Assembly (NCBI RefSeq): GCF_001700435.1
Contig: NZ_LYPC01000002.1
Coordinates: 62,001-126,000 of the forward strand
Direction: 5' to 3'
From: Paenibacillus pectinilyticus
GTDB lineage: Bacteria > Bacillota > Bacilli > Paenibacillales > NBRC-103111
Length of the DNA: 64,000 nucleotides
The stretch's first letter is position 1. Each line of letters starts with the position of its first letter. Position numbers and translations under genes: made by a program. This document shows positions 34,126-43,040 of the stretch, piece by piece. Under the pieces are notes generated by a model. It made no database searches and had not been told where the DNA came from. It saw only the letters and a program-made list of their open reading frames with translations.

Positions 34126-35595
34126 GTGGATCATACCCGTACACCCCTGTTCTCTGCATTGCTTGCGCATGCGGAAAGAAATCCAATTCAGTTTCATATT
34201 CCTGGCCATAAAAAAGGAGTCGGCATGGACCCGGAGTTTCGTGCTTTCATTGGCGACAACGCGCTGTCCATCGATCTTATCAATATAGCACCGCTTGATG
34301 ATCTCCACCAACCGATGGGTGTCATTGAAGAAGCTCAGAAGTTAGCTGCACATGCTTTTGGCGCAGATCATACCTTCTTCTCCGTGCAAGGCACGAGTGG
34401 AGCGATCATGACCATGATCATGACAGTCTGTTCAGAAGGCGATAAAATTATCGTTCCGCGAAATGTTCATAAATCTGTTCTTGCTGCTATTATTTTTGTA
34501 GGCGCAAAGCCTGTCTTTATCCAGCCTGCACGTGACAAAAACCTGGGTATCGATCACGGTATCCCTACGCGTTCAGTTCGTCGCGCACTTGAGAAGCATC
34601 CTGATGCCAAAGCTGTTCTCGTCATCAATCCGACTTACTATGGCGTGTGTACAAATCTCAAAGAGATCGTAGATCTCGTTCATAGCTATAACATGCCCGT
34701 TCTCGTCGACGAAGCGCACGGTGTACTCATTCATTTCCATGATAAGCTGCCGATGTCCGCGATGGAAGCTGGCGCAGATATGGCCGCTACAAGCGTACAT
34801 AAGCTAGGCGGATCCATGACGCAAAGCTCCGTGCTTAATGTCAAAGGAAATCGTGTGAACCCGAAGCGTATTCAAACGATTATTTCCATGCTGACGACGA
34901 CATCCACTTCGTATATTTTGCTTGCTTCCTTAGATACGTCCCGCAGACATTTGGCGATCAATGGGCGCGATATGGCCGAGAGAACGATCGAACTTGCACA
35001 CTATGCGCGTAAGCAAATCAACGAGATTCCGAACCTCTACTGTTTCGGTGAAGAGATTCTCGGTGAAGAAGCGACCTATGCTTATGATCCTACCAAAATT
35101 TGCGTACATGTACGTAAACTAGGTGTTACTGGTTTTGAAGTAGAGAACTGGCTGCGCGATCACTACAATATCGAAGTCGAGATGAGCGATATGTACAACA
35201 TTCTCTGCCTCTTTACACCAGGAGATACACAAGAGAACGTAGATATCCTGCTGACCGCTCTGCGCGAGTTATCCCACATCAATGATGATGTTGTTGAAGT
35301 CAAAGAAGTCGTGATCAAGGTTCCAGCTATCCCGCAGCTCACATTGACACCGCGTGATGCCTTCTATGGCGAAACGGAAATTCTGCCTTTCAAAGACTCT
35401 GCTGACCGAATCATTGCGGAATTCATCTATGTCTACCCACCAGGCATCCCAATTCTGCTTCCAGGTGAAGTTATTACACAAGAGCTAATCGATTATATCG
35501 TTGAGCATGTGGAAGTTGGTTTACCTGTGAAAGGCCCGGAAGATCGCAGTGTTCAACAGGTTAAAGTCATCGTAGAAACGCAAGCTATTTTCTAG
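34126..35595 (+). CDS. speA: Orn/Lys/Arg decarboxylase, arginine decarboxylase type
   Basis: PLP enzyme of the fold-type I aminoacid decarboxylase family, 489 residues, matching the short Bacillus SpeA (about 490) that makes agmatine for spermidine synthesis. FHIPGHKKGVGMDPEF is near the N-terminus, VDEAHGVLIHF binds PLP, and SVHKLGGSMTQSSVL holds the Schiff-base lysine. The GTG at 34126 has AGAAGGGA upstream. No speE/speB follow; lysine or ornithine specificity cannot be excluded. Confidence 0.85.
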   Translation: MDHTRTPLFSALLAHAERNPIQFHIPGHKKGVGMDPEFRAFIGDNALSIDLINIAPLDDLHQPMGVIEEAQKLAAHAFGADHTFFSVQGTSGAIMTMIMTVCSEGDKIIVPRNVHKSVLAAIIFVGAKPVFIQPARDKNLGIDHGIPTRSVRRALEKHPDAKAVLVINPTYYGVCTNLKEIVDLVHSYNMPVLVDEAHGVLIHFHDKLPMSAMEAGADMAATSVHKLGGSMTQSSVLNVKGNRVNPKRIQTIISMLTTTSTSYILLASLDTSRRHLAINGRDMAERTIELAHYARKQINEIPNLYCFGEEILGEEATYAYDPTKICVHVRKLGVTGFEVENWLRDHYNIEVEMSDMYNILCLFTPGDTQENVDILLTALRELSHINDDVVEVKEVVIKVPAIPQLTLTPRDAFYGETEILPFKDSADRIIAEFIYVYPPGIPILLPGEVITQELIDYIVEHVEVGLPVKGPEDRSVQQVKVIVETQAIF

Positions 35596-35660
35596 TATTT
35601 ACTCGTCTTCTTAAGGACGGCGAAGTCGTATATTCCCTCTCTCTATCAAAAGGGAATATA

Positions 35661-35689
35661 TTGTAAAACCGTTTACATGATGCTATGAT
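35661..35689 (+). promoter_or_regulatory. promoter with overlapping CcpA cre candidate
   Basis: TTGTAA (35661-35666), 17 bases, TATGAT (35684-35689) with an extended TGC. Inside it TAAAACCGTTTACA (35664-35677) matches the cre consensus at 13 of 14 positions and covers the -35 and spacer, a position that represses. A preceding hairpin (ATATTCCC/GGGAATAT) may terminate speA. Confidence 0.6.
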
Positions 35690-35723
35690 ATGGGTGATGT
35701 TTCGCGAATGAGGTGATCAAGGA

Positions 35724-36143
35724 ATGGCTCAAAGCGCTTATATTAAATTCGTAACAGGATCCGCTGTTGCCGCACTAACCTTGGACGAACTCAAGGAGAA
35801 GCTGCTGCATTACCGCGAGCAACTCAGCCTGACAGCCAAACAGCTCGGTTGGGAGTATGACGAAGCCGGATTCCCTTATACGATCGAGACGAAACCGGAA
35901 GGCGAAGGCAAATGGTTTTATCTCAAAGGCATCAATCCCTTATATCATAGTATTGTGGTTGGGGTCGGTACAGAGCATAACCAGGAGCAGGAACGCCAGT
36001 ATGTACAAGTCGTATTGCCCGACAATGCCACCCATGGTGACAAGAGCAAAGGCAATGAATTCTGCAAATATTTGGGCAAGCTCCTGAAAGCTGAACTTCA
36101 TCTATTTAACGGTAGAATCATGTATTTCAATCCTAGAAAATGA
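35724..36143 (+). CDS. DUF1885-like protein
   Basis: 139 residues, soluble. AYIKFVTGSAVAALTLDELK, YTIETKPEGEGKWFYLKG and HGDKSKGNEFCKYLGKLLKA are distinctive; I believe this is the DUF1885 family of Bacillales, known from structure but without function. Its promoter carries a 13/14 cre match, so carbon control is likely. The AGGTGATCAAGG ribosome region precedes the ATG. Confidence 0.65.
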   Translation: MAQSAYIKFVTGSAVAALTLDELKEKLLHYREQLSLTAKQLGWEYDEAGFPYTIETKPEGEGKWFYLKGINPLYHSIVVGVGTEHNQEQERQYVQVVLPDNATHGDKSKGNEFCKYLGKLLKAELHLFNGRIMYFNPRK

Positions 36144-36158
36144 ATAGTCACAAACAGA

Positions 36159-36194
36159 AACCCCCTAACAGATCACTCTGCTAGGGGGTTCTTA
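36159..36194. terminator. terminator between DUF1885 and DUF1292 genes
   Basis: ACCCCCTA...TAGGGGGTT stem between convergent genes. Confidence 0.7.
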
Positions 36195-36204
36195 TGTATA
36201 GCTC

Positions 36205-36519
36205 TTATTCTTCGCCTTCTTGAGCCACGATTTCATTGTAAATCGTTACCACACGTTCCCACTCTTCTTCATCTTCAATGTTGACAAGGAAAGCATCCTC
36301 ATCCTCTTCTTCAACACGGAAAATGACGCCATCTGCTTCAGGATCATTACGATCAAGTAAAACAGCATACGCTTGTTCTTGAGATTGGAAGGTATATACC
36401 ATGACCATTTCATGCTCTACACCGTTCTCGTCCGTTACGATAAAAACATCTTCCCCTTGCTCGTCGTGATCGTGGTCACAGTCCGGGCCGTGCACATGAT
36501 CATGCTTCTCATCGCTCAC
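36205..36519 (-). CDS. DUF1292 family acidic protein (YrzB-like)
   Basis: 104 residues, strongly acidic. The N-terminal His/Asp-rich segment (HDHVHGPDCDHDHDEQGED) may bind metal and is longer than in Bacillus YrzB. The core VFIVTDENGVEHEMVMVYTF and FRVEEEDEDAFLVNIEDEEE is diagnostic. In Bacillales, DUF1292 genes often sit with yrrK/yrzL and mltG; that context is absent here. Function unknown. Confidence 0.8.
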   Translation of the reverse strand: MSDEKHDHVHGPDCDHDHDEQGEDVFIVTDENGVEHEMVMVYTFQSQEQAYAVLLDRNDPEADGVIFRVEEEDEDAFLVNIEDEEEWERVVTIYNEIVAQEGEE

Positions 36520-36609
36520 AGGCAGAACCTCATTTCATCAAGTAATAACTTACTTAAATATCCTAACATTTTCATAATAAGAGGTCAAACCAGATCTGCG
36601 TTTCCGCGC

Positions 36610-37227
36610 TTATTCGGATTGAATTTGCTTTTCTGAAACGACTGAATAATCACTGCTTCCATCTTGCTGCATAGCAAATTTAACCACATAAGTGCCGGAT
36701 TCATCGAAAGAAACGCCATATAAAGGCACTTTCAACCAGAAAGACTCTTTGGAATCCGAAATGGATTTCACGACTGGTGTTATCACGTTGTTTCCGCTAG
36801 GAGAAACGATAGAAACACGAACGGAATTAATCGTCGTTTTCAAGTTATCTACTTGTGCGAAAACGATAAAATCAGCTTGCTTACCGCGCTCAACAACGCC
36901 GAAAGGAACAATGGCCGAATCTTTACGCACTTCTGTTGTAAAAAACATATGTACATTGGGCTTATACAGGTAAGCTGTCTTACTAGAATCATCCCATCTG
37001 AGCAAGGATTGCAAAGCATCACTCATTGCGCGTAACGGCAGAACAGTCTTCCCATCCACGATAAGCGGCGGTACGTCCGAGGAACCGAACTCCTTCGTCT
37101 GATTGTTCACGACTAATCTAGCGATATTATATCCTTTATATTCCCCCCATATCGATGAGGCTGTCACTACAGCCGTACTTAATACAAAGAACGCCACCAT
37201 TAACGTAAAAATGCGCCTAACTATCAT
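36610..37227 (-). CDS. stalk-domain secreted protein
   Basis: 205 residues. Signal-like N-terminus RIFTLMVAFFVLSTAVVTAS, then a copper-amine-oxidase-N-type stalk domain (about 35-95: LVVNNQTKEF, VLPLRAMSDALQS, LLRWDDSSKTAYLYK). The C-terminal half has beta-sandwich character (ADFIVFAQVDNLKTTINSVR). Surface or cell-wall location likely. Function unknown; AGGTTAAAA-type ribosome site. Confidence 0.75.
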   Translation of the reverse strand: MIVRRIFTLMVAFFVLSTAVVTASSIWGEYKGYNIARLVVNNQTKEFGSSDVPPLIVDGKTVLPLRAMSDALQSLLRWDDSSKTAYLYKPNVHMFFTTEVRKDSAIVPFGVVERGKQADFIVFAQVDNLKTTINSVRVSIVSPSGNNVITPVVKSISDSKESFWLKVPLYGVSFDESGTYVVKFAMQQDGSSDYSVVSEKQIQSE

Positions 37228-37308
37228 CTCATTTTAACCTCCAACCTCGTTAGTCATCTGTTTGTCTGCATCTTTATACTCCGAAGATTGTGAAGAGTTG
37301 CGATGAAT

Positions 37309-38205
37309 TTATAATTTCGTAATAAATTTCAGAACACGCACAATATACGCTTCCGGTTGTATTTGAAAAGATCCAACATGCCCCGCCTGCGTAGTGAGCC
37401 ACAACTCAAAATCATTCGGATGCCGCTCTTGCATTTGAACACTATTGGTATAAGGAATTGCCAAATCATCACGACTATGTATGAAAAGTACAGGCCTAGG
37501 AGCAATTCCATCGGTAGCCGCTAAGGCATCGACAGCATGGATGTTTACCCCGATCAGCTTAGGCAAAATAAATAAAATCAGCGGCGTAAATGGGATACGC
37601 GGAAGCTTGGACCATACCGGCAGATTATCCTTGAGATATGGATATAATTGACTGAACGCGCTATCCGTAATCACCCCTGAGACAGATTTTTCTTCAGCAG
37701 CTGCCAAGATAGAGGCCGTCCCTCCCATCGAAAAACCGATTAGCAGAATCGGCGTCGGTGCAGTTGCCGTCGACTTTACCCAATCAATCGCGCCCAGAAT
37801 ATCATCTTTTTCAAGATAACCAATCGTGGTCGTATTCCCTTCAGAACGTCCCGAATTCCGAAAATCAAACATGAGCACATGGTGGCCCGCTTCCACAAGT
37901 GCCTTCGCCAAAGCCAACGCAGGAAGCCCCTTCTCAAGTCGTGTTCCCGCATAGCCGTGTGACATAATGATCGTTATCCTTTTCGAAACTGCAGGCTCAC
38001 TCTCTGCCTCAAGAAACCAACCATCTAGCTTCACATCCTGCTTTCGACTTGCAAAAGTAACATCCTTCCAATTCAAGCCGTAGTTCTCTGGGGAATCATC
38101 CACTGGTTTCTTCTTCGGATGCGTTAATTGCCACCCAACGAATGTAGAGATCCCTATTACAAGTACTAAAATAATGATAAGAATAACTAAGGTCCAAATC
38201 ATCAT
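37309..38205 (-). CDS. membrane-anchored alpha/beta hydrolase
   Basis: About 298 residues. The N-terminal membrane helix TLVILIIILVLVIGISTFVG is followed by an alpha/beta hydrolase domain with MSHGYAGTRLEKGLP, MFDFRNSGRSEGN, the nucleophile elbow LIGFSMGGTAS, ITDSAF, IHSRDDLAIPY and a final His in TQAGHVGSF. This is the YkkA/BAAT-like 'dienelactone hydrolase-like' Bacillus group (YqkD-like). The ATG at 38205 has GAAGGTG 8 bases upstream; an in-frame start at 38289 adds a non-conserved stretch. Confidence 0.83.
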   Translation of the reverse strand: MMIWTLVILIIILVLVIGISTFVGWQLTHPKKKPVDDSPENYGLNWKDVTFASRKQDVKLDGWFLEAESEPAVSKRITIIMSHGYAGTRLEKGLPALALAKALVEAGHHVLMFDFRNSGRSEGNTTTIGYLEKDDILGAIDWVKSTATAPTPILLIGFSMGGTASILAAAEEKSVSGVITDSAFSQLYPYLKDNLPVWSKLPRIPFTPLILFILPKLIGVNIHAVDALAATDGIAPRPVLFIHSRDDLAIPYTNSVQMQERHPNDFELWLTTQAGHVGSFQIQPEAYIVRVLKFITKL

Positions 38206-38336
38206 AAAATCAACACCTTCGTTTAGTCTGCTTGAATAACTTTGTTCTCGTATTCTAGATATATAAGTTGAAAGTAAGTAACTTCTCATGTTACATTAGA
38301 AAAAGATGGATTTTGTCGAAAAATGGAGGCGGCTGA

Positions 38337-39089
38337 ATGAGTTTGCAAATTCAAATGTTGGGAACCGGCAGTGCCTTTGCCAAAAACTATTACAATACAA
38401 GTGCCTTAATCCGTTCTACGGATGTAAACATACTCATAGATTGCGGAGCAACAACACCAAGATCCCTCGCCGAAATCGGGCTTGAACTAGACCAAATCGA
38501 CGGTATTCTTATTTCTCATATTCATGCGGATCATGTTGGAGGACTTGAAGAAGTCGCTTTCCGCTTATTCTACCAATATAACCAGAAGCGTACGAAACTG
38601 TATGTAACTGAAGCGTTAGCGCAAACACTCTGGGAGAACACGTTAAAAGGCGGACTTTCGAACCCGACCGAAGGTTTCAATCAACTCGGAGATTACTTCG
38701 ATCTCGTTTACTTAGAAGAATACGTCCCATACGTAATTGACACTAATCTGACAATTGAAGTCATCCCTACGCTTCATATAAATCAGAAGCTTAACTATTC
38801 AATCTTTATCAACCATCGCACGTTCTATAGCGCGGATATTCAGTTTAATAAAGAACTGCTTATTCAAGAAGTTGTTCATACAAGAAATTGTCACACCATT
38901 TTGCATGATTGTCAATTAAGTGGTTCAGGCTTTGTACATACGACGTTAGGGGAGCTGCTCACACTCCCTGCCGAGATCCAGAAACGCATCTATTTAATGC
39001 ATTATGATGATGATATGCCGAGCTATTACGGCCAGACGGGTGAAATGACATTCGTCCAACAACATGCGCTCATTGATATTTCCGGTTAG
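38337..39089 (+). CDS. metallo-beta-lactamase-fold hydrolase (RNase Z-like)
   Basis: 250 residues. GTGSAFAKNYYNTSALI, ILIDCGATTPRSLAEIG and the zinc motif ISHIHADHVGGLEE define an RNase Z/YhfI-like MBL fold; YSADIQF and LHDCQL give further metal ligands, and MHYDDD the last His. Too short for a true RNase Z (about 305) and lacking its exosite arm, so tRNA processing is not assumed. GGAGGCGG ribosome site. Confidence 0.83.
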   Translation: MSLQIQMLGTGSAFAKNYYNTSALIRSTDVNILIDCGATTPRSLAEIGLELDQIDGILISHIHADHVGGLEEVAFRLFYQYNQKRTKLYVTEALAQTLWENTLKGGLSNPTEGFNQLGDYFDLVYLEEYVPYVIDTNLTIEVIPTLHINQKLNYSIFINHRTFYSADIQFNKELLIQEVVHTRNCHTILHDCQLSGSGFVHTTLGELLTLPAEIQKRIYLMHYDDDMPSYYGQTGEMTFVQQHALIDISG

Positions 39090-39107
39090 ACTTTTTTCGA
39101 CAAGACG

Positions 39108-39138
39108 CCTTGAGAATCCCTATTCTCAGGGCTTTTTC
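39108..39138 (+). terminator. terminator after the MBL gene
   Basis: CCTTGAGAAT-CCCT-ATTCTCAGGG stem followed by CTTTTTC. Confidence 0.75.
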
Positions 39139-39253
39139 GCTGTTATCTCCTTAAATTTTCATAAAGTCGTATACAGCAGCAGGGATTTTCTGACACGTAT
39201 AGAAATTGTCACAATAGTAAACACAGCGGAAATTCCATTCGGGAGATGATACA

Positions 39254-40867
39254 GTGACGATCAATTGGGTTTATTATGTTTATGTGATTCTTTATGGGCT
39301 ATATACTTCCTTTTTCCTAACGACATCGAACTTCCCCATCCTGCTAGCAGCTACTATTGTTTATATCCTCACGGTCCATTTTCAAACGAAACAGCCAGCA
39401 ATGCCTTGGACTCAACTCATTGTCCTAGGTCTTATACATATGAGTGGACATTCTAATCTTATCTATCCCTTATATTTAATGACACTCTCTCGCCATACCT
39501 ATAAGGAAGAAAATCTTACGAAAGCATGGCTTATTTCCGTAGGCTATATGCTCATTTATATTGCAAATGTTAATCTCAACACTATTTCCTCTAGCAAAGA
39601 TTGGATGTATGGACTAAACTGTATTCTTGACTTCGCAACCGTTACTCTACTAACAAGAACAGCCTACCTTCGCTCAGGTAAAGCGGATCGCATGCGAAAC
39701 GAGCGTCAATTAATCTCACAGAAAGATTCCTTAACCGGCTTGTATAATTATGAGGAATGTCATCGAAGACTTGAACAGCAAATTCAACATAACCAGCCTC
39801 TTGTTTTGTTTCTGATCGATTGCACCGATTTGAAAGCCATGAACACTTCTGGCGGCTTCCAAGCAGGTAATTTCGTATTGAAACAGATGGCCGAACTCTT
39901 ACAAATTTTATTCAAAGAAGCCCTTTTTATCGCGAGATATGGCGGAGATGAATTCGCTGTCGTGATGCCGCTGTCCCAAGACCTTCAGATGACCGCTTCT
40001 TATCAACAAAAGTTAGATTCCGAACTGCCCAAGCTGACAGGGATTCAGAATACATATGGAATTGCCAAATATCCGCAAGATGCCATAACGAAAGATGATC
40101 TTATTCTGCAAGCGGAGCATAATCTATATTTGAAGAAACGTGATTCTTGGGTCAAACGCGAGGAGCAAATGCAGCGTTCTGAAAAGCTTCGTGTCATCGG
40201 TGAACTTGCTTCGGGGATGGCGCACGAAATTAGGAATCCATTAACAACGGTCAAAGGGTTCCTACAACTCTCTAAAGCAAGCGGTTACAATATCGAGAAT
40301 TGGTATGCCTTGATTATGGATGAAATTAATCGAATGAGCGATTTAACCGGGGAGTTTCTCCAATTCTCCAAGCCGCACCGAACGAACTTTCGAACGGATT
40401 CCTTGAATGATTGCGTGCTCAAAGTTATTGCTCTCATTGAGTCGGAAGCGATTAGTTCTGGTCATGAAATACAATTTCATGAGTCAACAGATGACGTACT
40501 GATGCTCATGGATCAGGACAAAATGATTCAGCTCCTTTTGAACATGATGAAAAATGCCTGTGAAGCCATGGAATCCAACGGCTCCATCCATATGAAATTA
40601 AGCCGCGATCAGAAGAACGCGACTTTAATCATTGCCGATAATGGGCCCGGCATTCCCAGTGATCAGTTAGACAAAATTTTTCATCCCTTTTTTACAACGA
40701 AAGAAACGGGAACCGGGCTTGGACTATCCATTTGCTACAAAATTGTTCAGGATCATCAAGGCACCTTGGAAGTTGAAAGCGAGCTCGGGATCGGTACCCG
40801 CTTCATCCTAACATTCCCAGTTGTAGTTCCTATGCATGTTGAAATCAACAACGCAGCAGTAAGCTAA
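39254..40867 (+). CDS. membrane GGDEF-histidine kinase fusion
   Basis: 537 residues. About five membrane segments (1-140), a GGDEF-like domain (about 155-300: KDSLTGLYNYEEC, LIDCTDLKAMN, intact ARYGGDEFAVV), then HisKA with GELASGMAHEIRNPLTTVKG (phospho-His324) and HATPase (NMMKNACEAME, DNGPGIP, GTGLGLS). The GGDEF motif is intact but the following GHxxGD reads GGFQAGN and no RxxD I-site is seen, so cyclase activity is uncertain. KinB/KinD-like kinase half; no response regulator adjacent. GTG start with GGGAGATG upstream. Confidence 0.88.
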   Translation: MTINWVYYVYVILYGLYTSFFLTTSNFPILLAATIVYILTVHFQTKQPAMPWTQLIVLGLIHMSGHSNLIYPLYLMTLSRHTYKEENLTKAWLISVGYMLIYIANVNLNTISSSKDWMYGLNCILDFATVTLLTRTAYLRSGKADRMRNERQLISQKDSLTGLYNYEECHRRLEQQIQHNQPLVLFLIDCTDLKAMNTSGGFQAGNFVLKQMAELLQILFKEALFIARYGGDEFAVVMPLSQDLQMTASYQQKLDSELPKLTGIQNTYGIAKYPQDAITKDDLILQAEHNLYLKKRDSWVKREEQMQRSEKLRVIGELASGMAHEIRNPLTTVKGFLQLSKASGYNIENWYALIMDEINRMSDLTGEFLQFSKPHRTNFRTDSLNDCVLKVIALIESEAISSGHEIQFHESTDDVLMLMDQDKMIQLLLNMMKNACEAMESNGSIHMKLSRDQKNATLIIADNGPGIPSDQLDKIFHPFFTTKETGTGLGLSICYKIVQDHQGTLEVESELGIGTRFILTFPVVVPMHVEINNAAVS

Positions 40868-41301
40868 AGAGATTTCTTCATTCTCACGTGTAGGATTCCC
40901 GCATCATAGAACGGCTCTTCGGAGATTACCTTGTAGCCGAGTTGACTGTAGAATCCTTCCGCTTGAACTTGCGCATCAAGAATCGCAAATTGGCATCCTA
41001 GCTCGCTTGCCTGCTGCTCCATTGACAAGATCAATTTCTTCCCAAGTGATTGTCCTCTATATGCTTTTCTTACCGCTACACGTTGCAACTTCGCGGTGCT
41101 TGGTTGATACTCGTACCATCTTGCTGTAGCAATAGGGGTTTCACCGTCCATGATAAGGAAATGATGACAAGCATCTGGCGACTCGTCCTTCTCATCCATT
41201 TCTAGGTGTGCAGGAACTTGCTGCTCATCCACGAATACGTCAAATCTGACTTCGAAGCAAGCTTTCAGTTGTTCCATTGTTGTGACTCGTAAGGTTTCCA
41301 T
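40864..41301 (-). CDS. GNAT N-acetyltransferase
   Basis: 145 residues of the YitI/ElaA-like group: FEVRFDVFVDEQQVPAHLE near the N-terminus, HHFLIMDGETPIATARW, the acetyl-CoA loop VAVRKAYRGQSLGKKL and ILDAQVQAEGFYSQLGYKV. Substrate unknown. It converges on the histidine kinase, with the stop codons overlapping by 4 bases. Confidence 0.85.
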   Translation of the reverse strand: METLRVTTMEQLKACFEVRFDVFVDEQQVPAHLEMDEKDESPDACHHFLIMDGETPIATARWYEYQPSTAKLQRVAVRKAYRGQSLGKKLILSMEQQASELGCQFAILDAQVQAEGFYSQLGYKVISEEPFYDAGILHVRMKKSL

Positions 41302-41379
41302 GTGGGCATCTTCCTCTCTAAGATCGTTTCTTGATCTTATCCCATTCCGGAAATGTTGTCCACATCCAAGAAATCACTT

Positions 41380-41838
41380 TTACTTTCGTTCCATCCAGTA
41401 GCTGCAGGCCCCAATTGCAAGCCCCAAAAGGGCGCCAGCAGCAACTTCTCGGGGAAGATGACCCAAACGTTCCTTTAATGCCTTCCGTCTCCGTGAATGG
41501 TATAACCCGGGATGCTGCTGGGCAATGCGTTCGACTTGTTCATCCAGATCGTTCACTTCAACCGCAATCTCTCCTGCTGACCTGCGAATGCCCATAGCAT
41601 CATACATGACAACGGCCCCAAAAACTGAGCTTACCGCAAAATCCACCGCAGAAAATCCTCTTTTCATTCCAATATACGTGGCCAACGCTGTAACCCCACT
41701 AGAGTGCGAACTAGGCATACCGCCGGTTTGAATCAATTGTGACCAATCCCATTTTTTACTCAACACATATGTTAATGGCAATTTAATCGCTTGAGCGGCA
41801 CCAATGCCGACCAATGCGGTAGTTAATGCTCGATTCAT
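41380..41838 (-). CDS. divergent PAP2-family membrane protein (YuiD-like)
   Basis: About 152 residues. GGMPSSHSSGVTALAT carries the phosphatase motif and YDAMGIRRSAGEIA follows, as in Bacillus YuiD; helices occur at both ends. A lipid phosphatase role is possible but untested in this group. ATG at 41838 with GAGGTG 6 bases upstream; upstream in-frame codons extend into the promoter of the CBS gene. Confidence 0.85.
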   Translation of the reverse strand: MNRALTTALVGIGAAQAIKLPLTYVLSKKWDWSQLIQTGGMPSSHSSGVTALATYIGMKRGFSAVDFAVSSVFGAVVMYDAMGIRRSAGEIAVEVNDLDEQVERIAQQHPGLYHSRRRKALKERLGHLPREVAAGALLGLAIGACSYWMERK

Positions 41839-41936
41839 TTTCATCACCTCATGATTAGCATCCATCACAGGTTTAGATTCTATGCGTAAAGTTTGATATA
41901 CTAGACACATTGATTCTGCTGTAAGGAGTGTAACCC

Positions 41937-42365
41937 ATGAATATCGCTTTTTTTCTTTTACCTAAATCCGAAGTTATTACCGCAACGCCTCATGCAACGC
42001 TGCGACAAACCTTGGAACGCATGGAGTATCACCGTTATACCGCTGTCCCCATTTTATCTGATGATGGTCATTACGTAGGCACAGTAACAGAAGGTGATTT
42101 ACTCTGGTTTCTCAAAAACTCGGTGCATATCGGCTTCGAAAATGCCCATCGTCATACTCTTGATGAAGTTCCTCTTCGTGTCAAAAATAAGCCTGTTCAT
42201 ATCCAAGCTGAAATGGTGGATTTGATTGATTTAGCCAAAGTTCAAAACTTTGTCCCCGTTGTCGATGATTCCGATAAGTTCATTGGCATCGTAAGACGGA
42301 GTGAGATTATCGAGTATTGTGCGAAACAAATGAATTTTAAATCCGCTTCTGCCGCGCAGTCCTAA
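41937..42365 (+). CDS. CBS-domain pair protein
   Basis: 142 residues containing two CBS motifs: first about 5-55 (TPHATLRQTLERMEYHRY, VPILSDDGHYVGTVTEGDL), second about 75-135 (VPVVDDSDKFIGIVRRSEI). Probably senses adenine nucleotides as an adaptor. It resembles Bacillus YkuL-type CBS proteins more than AcuB, lacking the ACT domain of AcuB. The GTAAGGAG ribosome site is strong. Divergent from the PAP2 gene. Confidence 0.85.
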   Translation: MNIAFFLLPKSEVITATPHATLRQTLERMEYHRYTAVPILSDDGHYVGTVTEGDLLWFLKNSVHIGFENAHRHTLDEVPLRVKNKPVHIQAEMVDLIDLAKVQNFVPVVDDSDKFIGIVRRSEIIEYCAKQMNFKSASAAQS

Positions 42366-42388
42366 TCTATCCTCTATATGTGAAAAAT

Positions 42389-42419
42389 AAAAAGGCTGAT
42401 TATTTTCAGCCTTTTTTTA
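42389..42419. terminator. bidirectional terminator
   Basis: AAAAAGGCTGA...TCAGCCTTTTTTT perfect stem between convergent genes. Confidence 0.9.
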
Positions 42420-42427
42420 TTTGAATT

Positions 42428-43018
42428 CTATTGGACTTGGCCATTTGACGAGGCTTTCGATGACACGAATTCACTTGCCCAGTCCACCATACCATTCATT
42501 AATGTCAGAATGAGATTAACCGCGTCTTTCTCTGTTAACGAACCGTTCGACTGAGAACTAACATATTGCGATGTTTTCTGTTCGAGCTTTACTACAAGAT
42601 CCTTTATTTTTAAAAGCTCATTCGCTAAGTCAGTGACTTGTTGATTATTGTTTGAATTGCCTTGGCCAGATTTCATGTTTTGATTCTGATTCTGATTTTG
42701 GTCTTGACCCTGACCTTGACCTTGATTTTGCCCTTTGCCTTGGGTCTGTGCCTGATCTTGATTCTGCTCTTGACCTTGTCCTTGTTGCGCTTGTTGTTGA
42801 TCTTGCCCTTGGCCTTGATTGGATTGCTGTCCTGAAGCCTCTTGTCCGGTATTACCGGTATTACCGCTATTGGCCGATTGCCCTTGGCTTTGGTTGTCTT
42901 GCGAGCCTTGAGCGCTCGAAATCAGCATCTTTTTAACCGATTCCAACTCGATAAGAACCATATCATTTTGTTTCGTTAATTCATCCATTTGGAGCTTAAG
43001 ATCCTGTGTTTTGATCAT
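42428..43018 (-). CDS. Q/G/N-rich low-complexity protein
   Basis: About 196 residues. An N-terminal coiled-coil-like stretch (LKLQMDELTKQNDMVLIELE), a ~85-residue low-complexity block of Gln, Gly, Asn and Ser (about 35-125), then a second helical region (LANELLKIKDLVVKLEQ) and a C-terminal folded end. No signal peptide. Not recognised. The start is ATG at 43018 (GGAAGGG 10 bases upstream); the in-frame start at 43063 would overlap sodC-like. Possibly a spore or assembly protein; unproven. Confidence 0.6.
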   Translation of the reverse strand: MIKTQDLKLQMDELTKQNDMVLIELESVKKMLISSAQGSQDNQSQGQSANSGNTGNTGQEASGQQSNQGQGQDQQQAQQGQGQEQNQDQAQTQGKGQNQGQGQGQDQNQNQNQNMKSGQGNSNNNQQVTDLANELLKIKDLVVKLEQKTSQYVSSQSNGSLTEKDAVNLILTLMNGMVDWASEFVSSKASSNGQVQ

Positions 43019-43040
43019 GTTGTCGAAACCCTTCCTTCCC

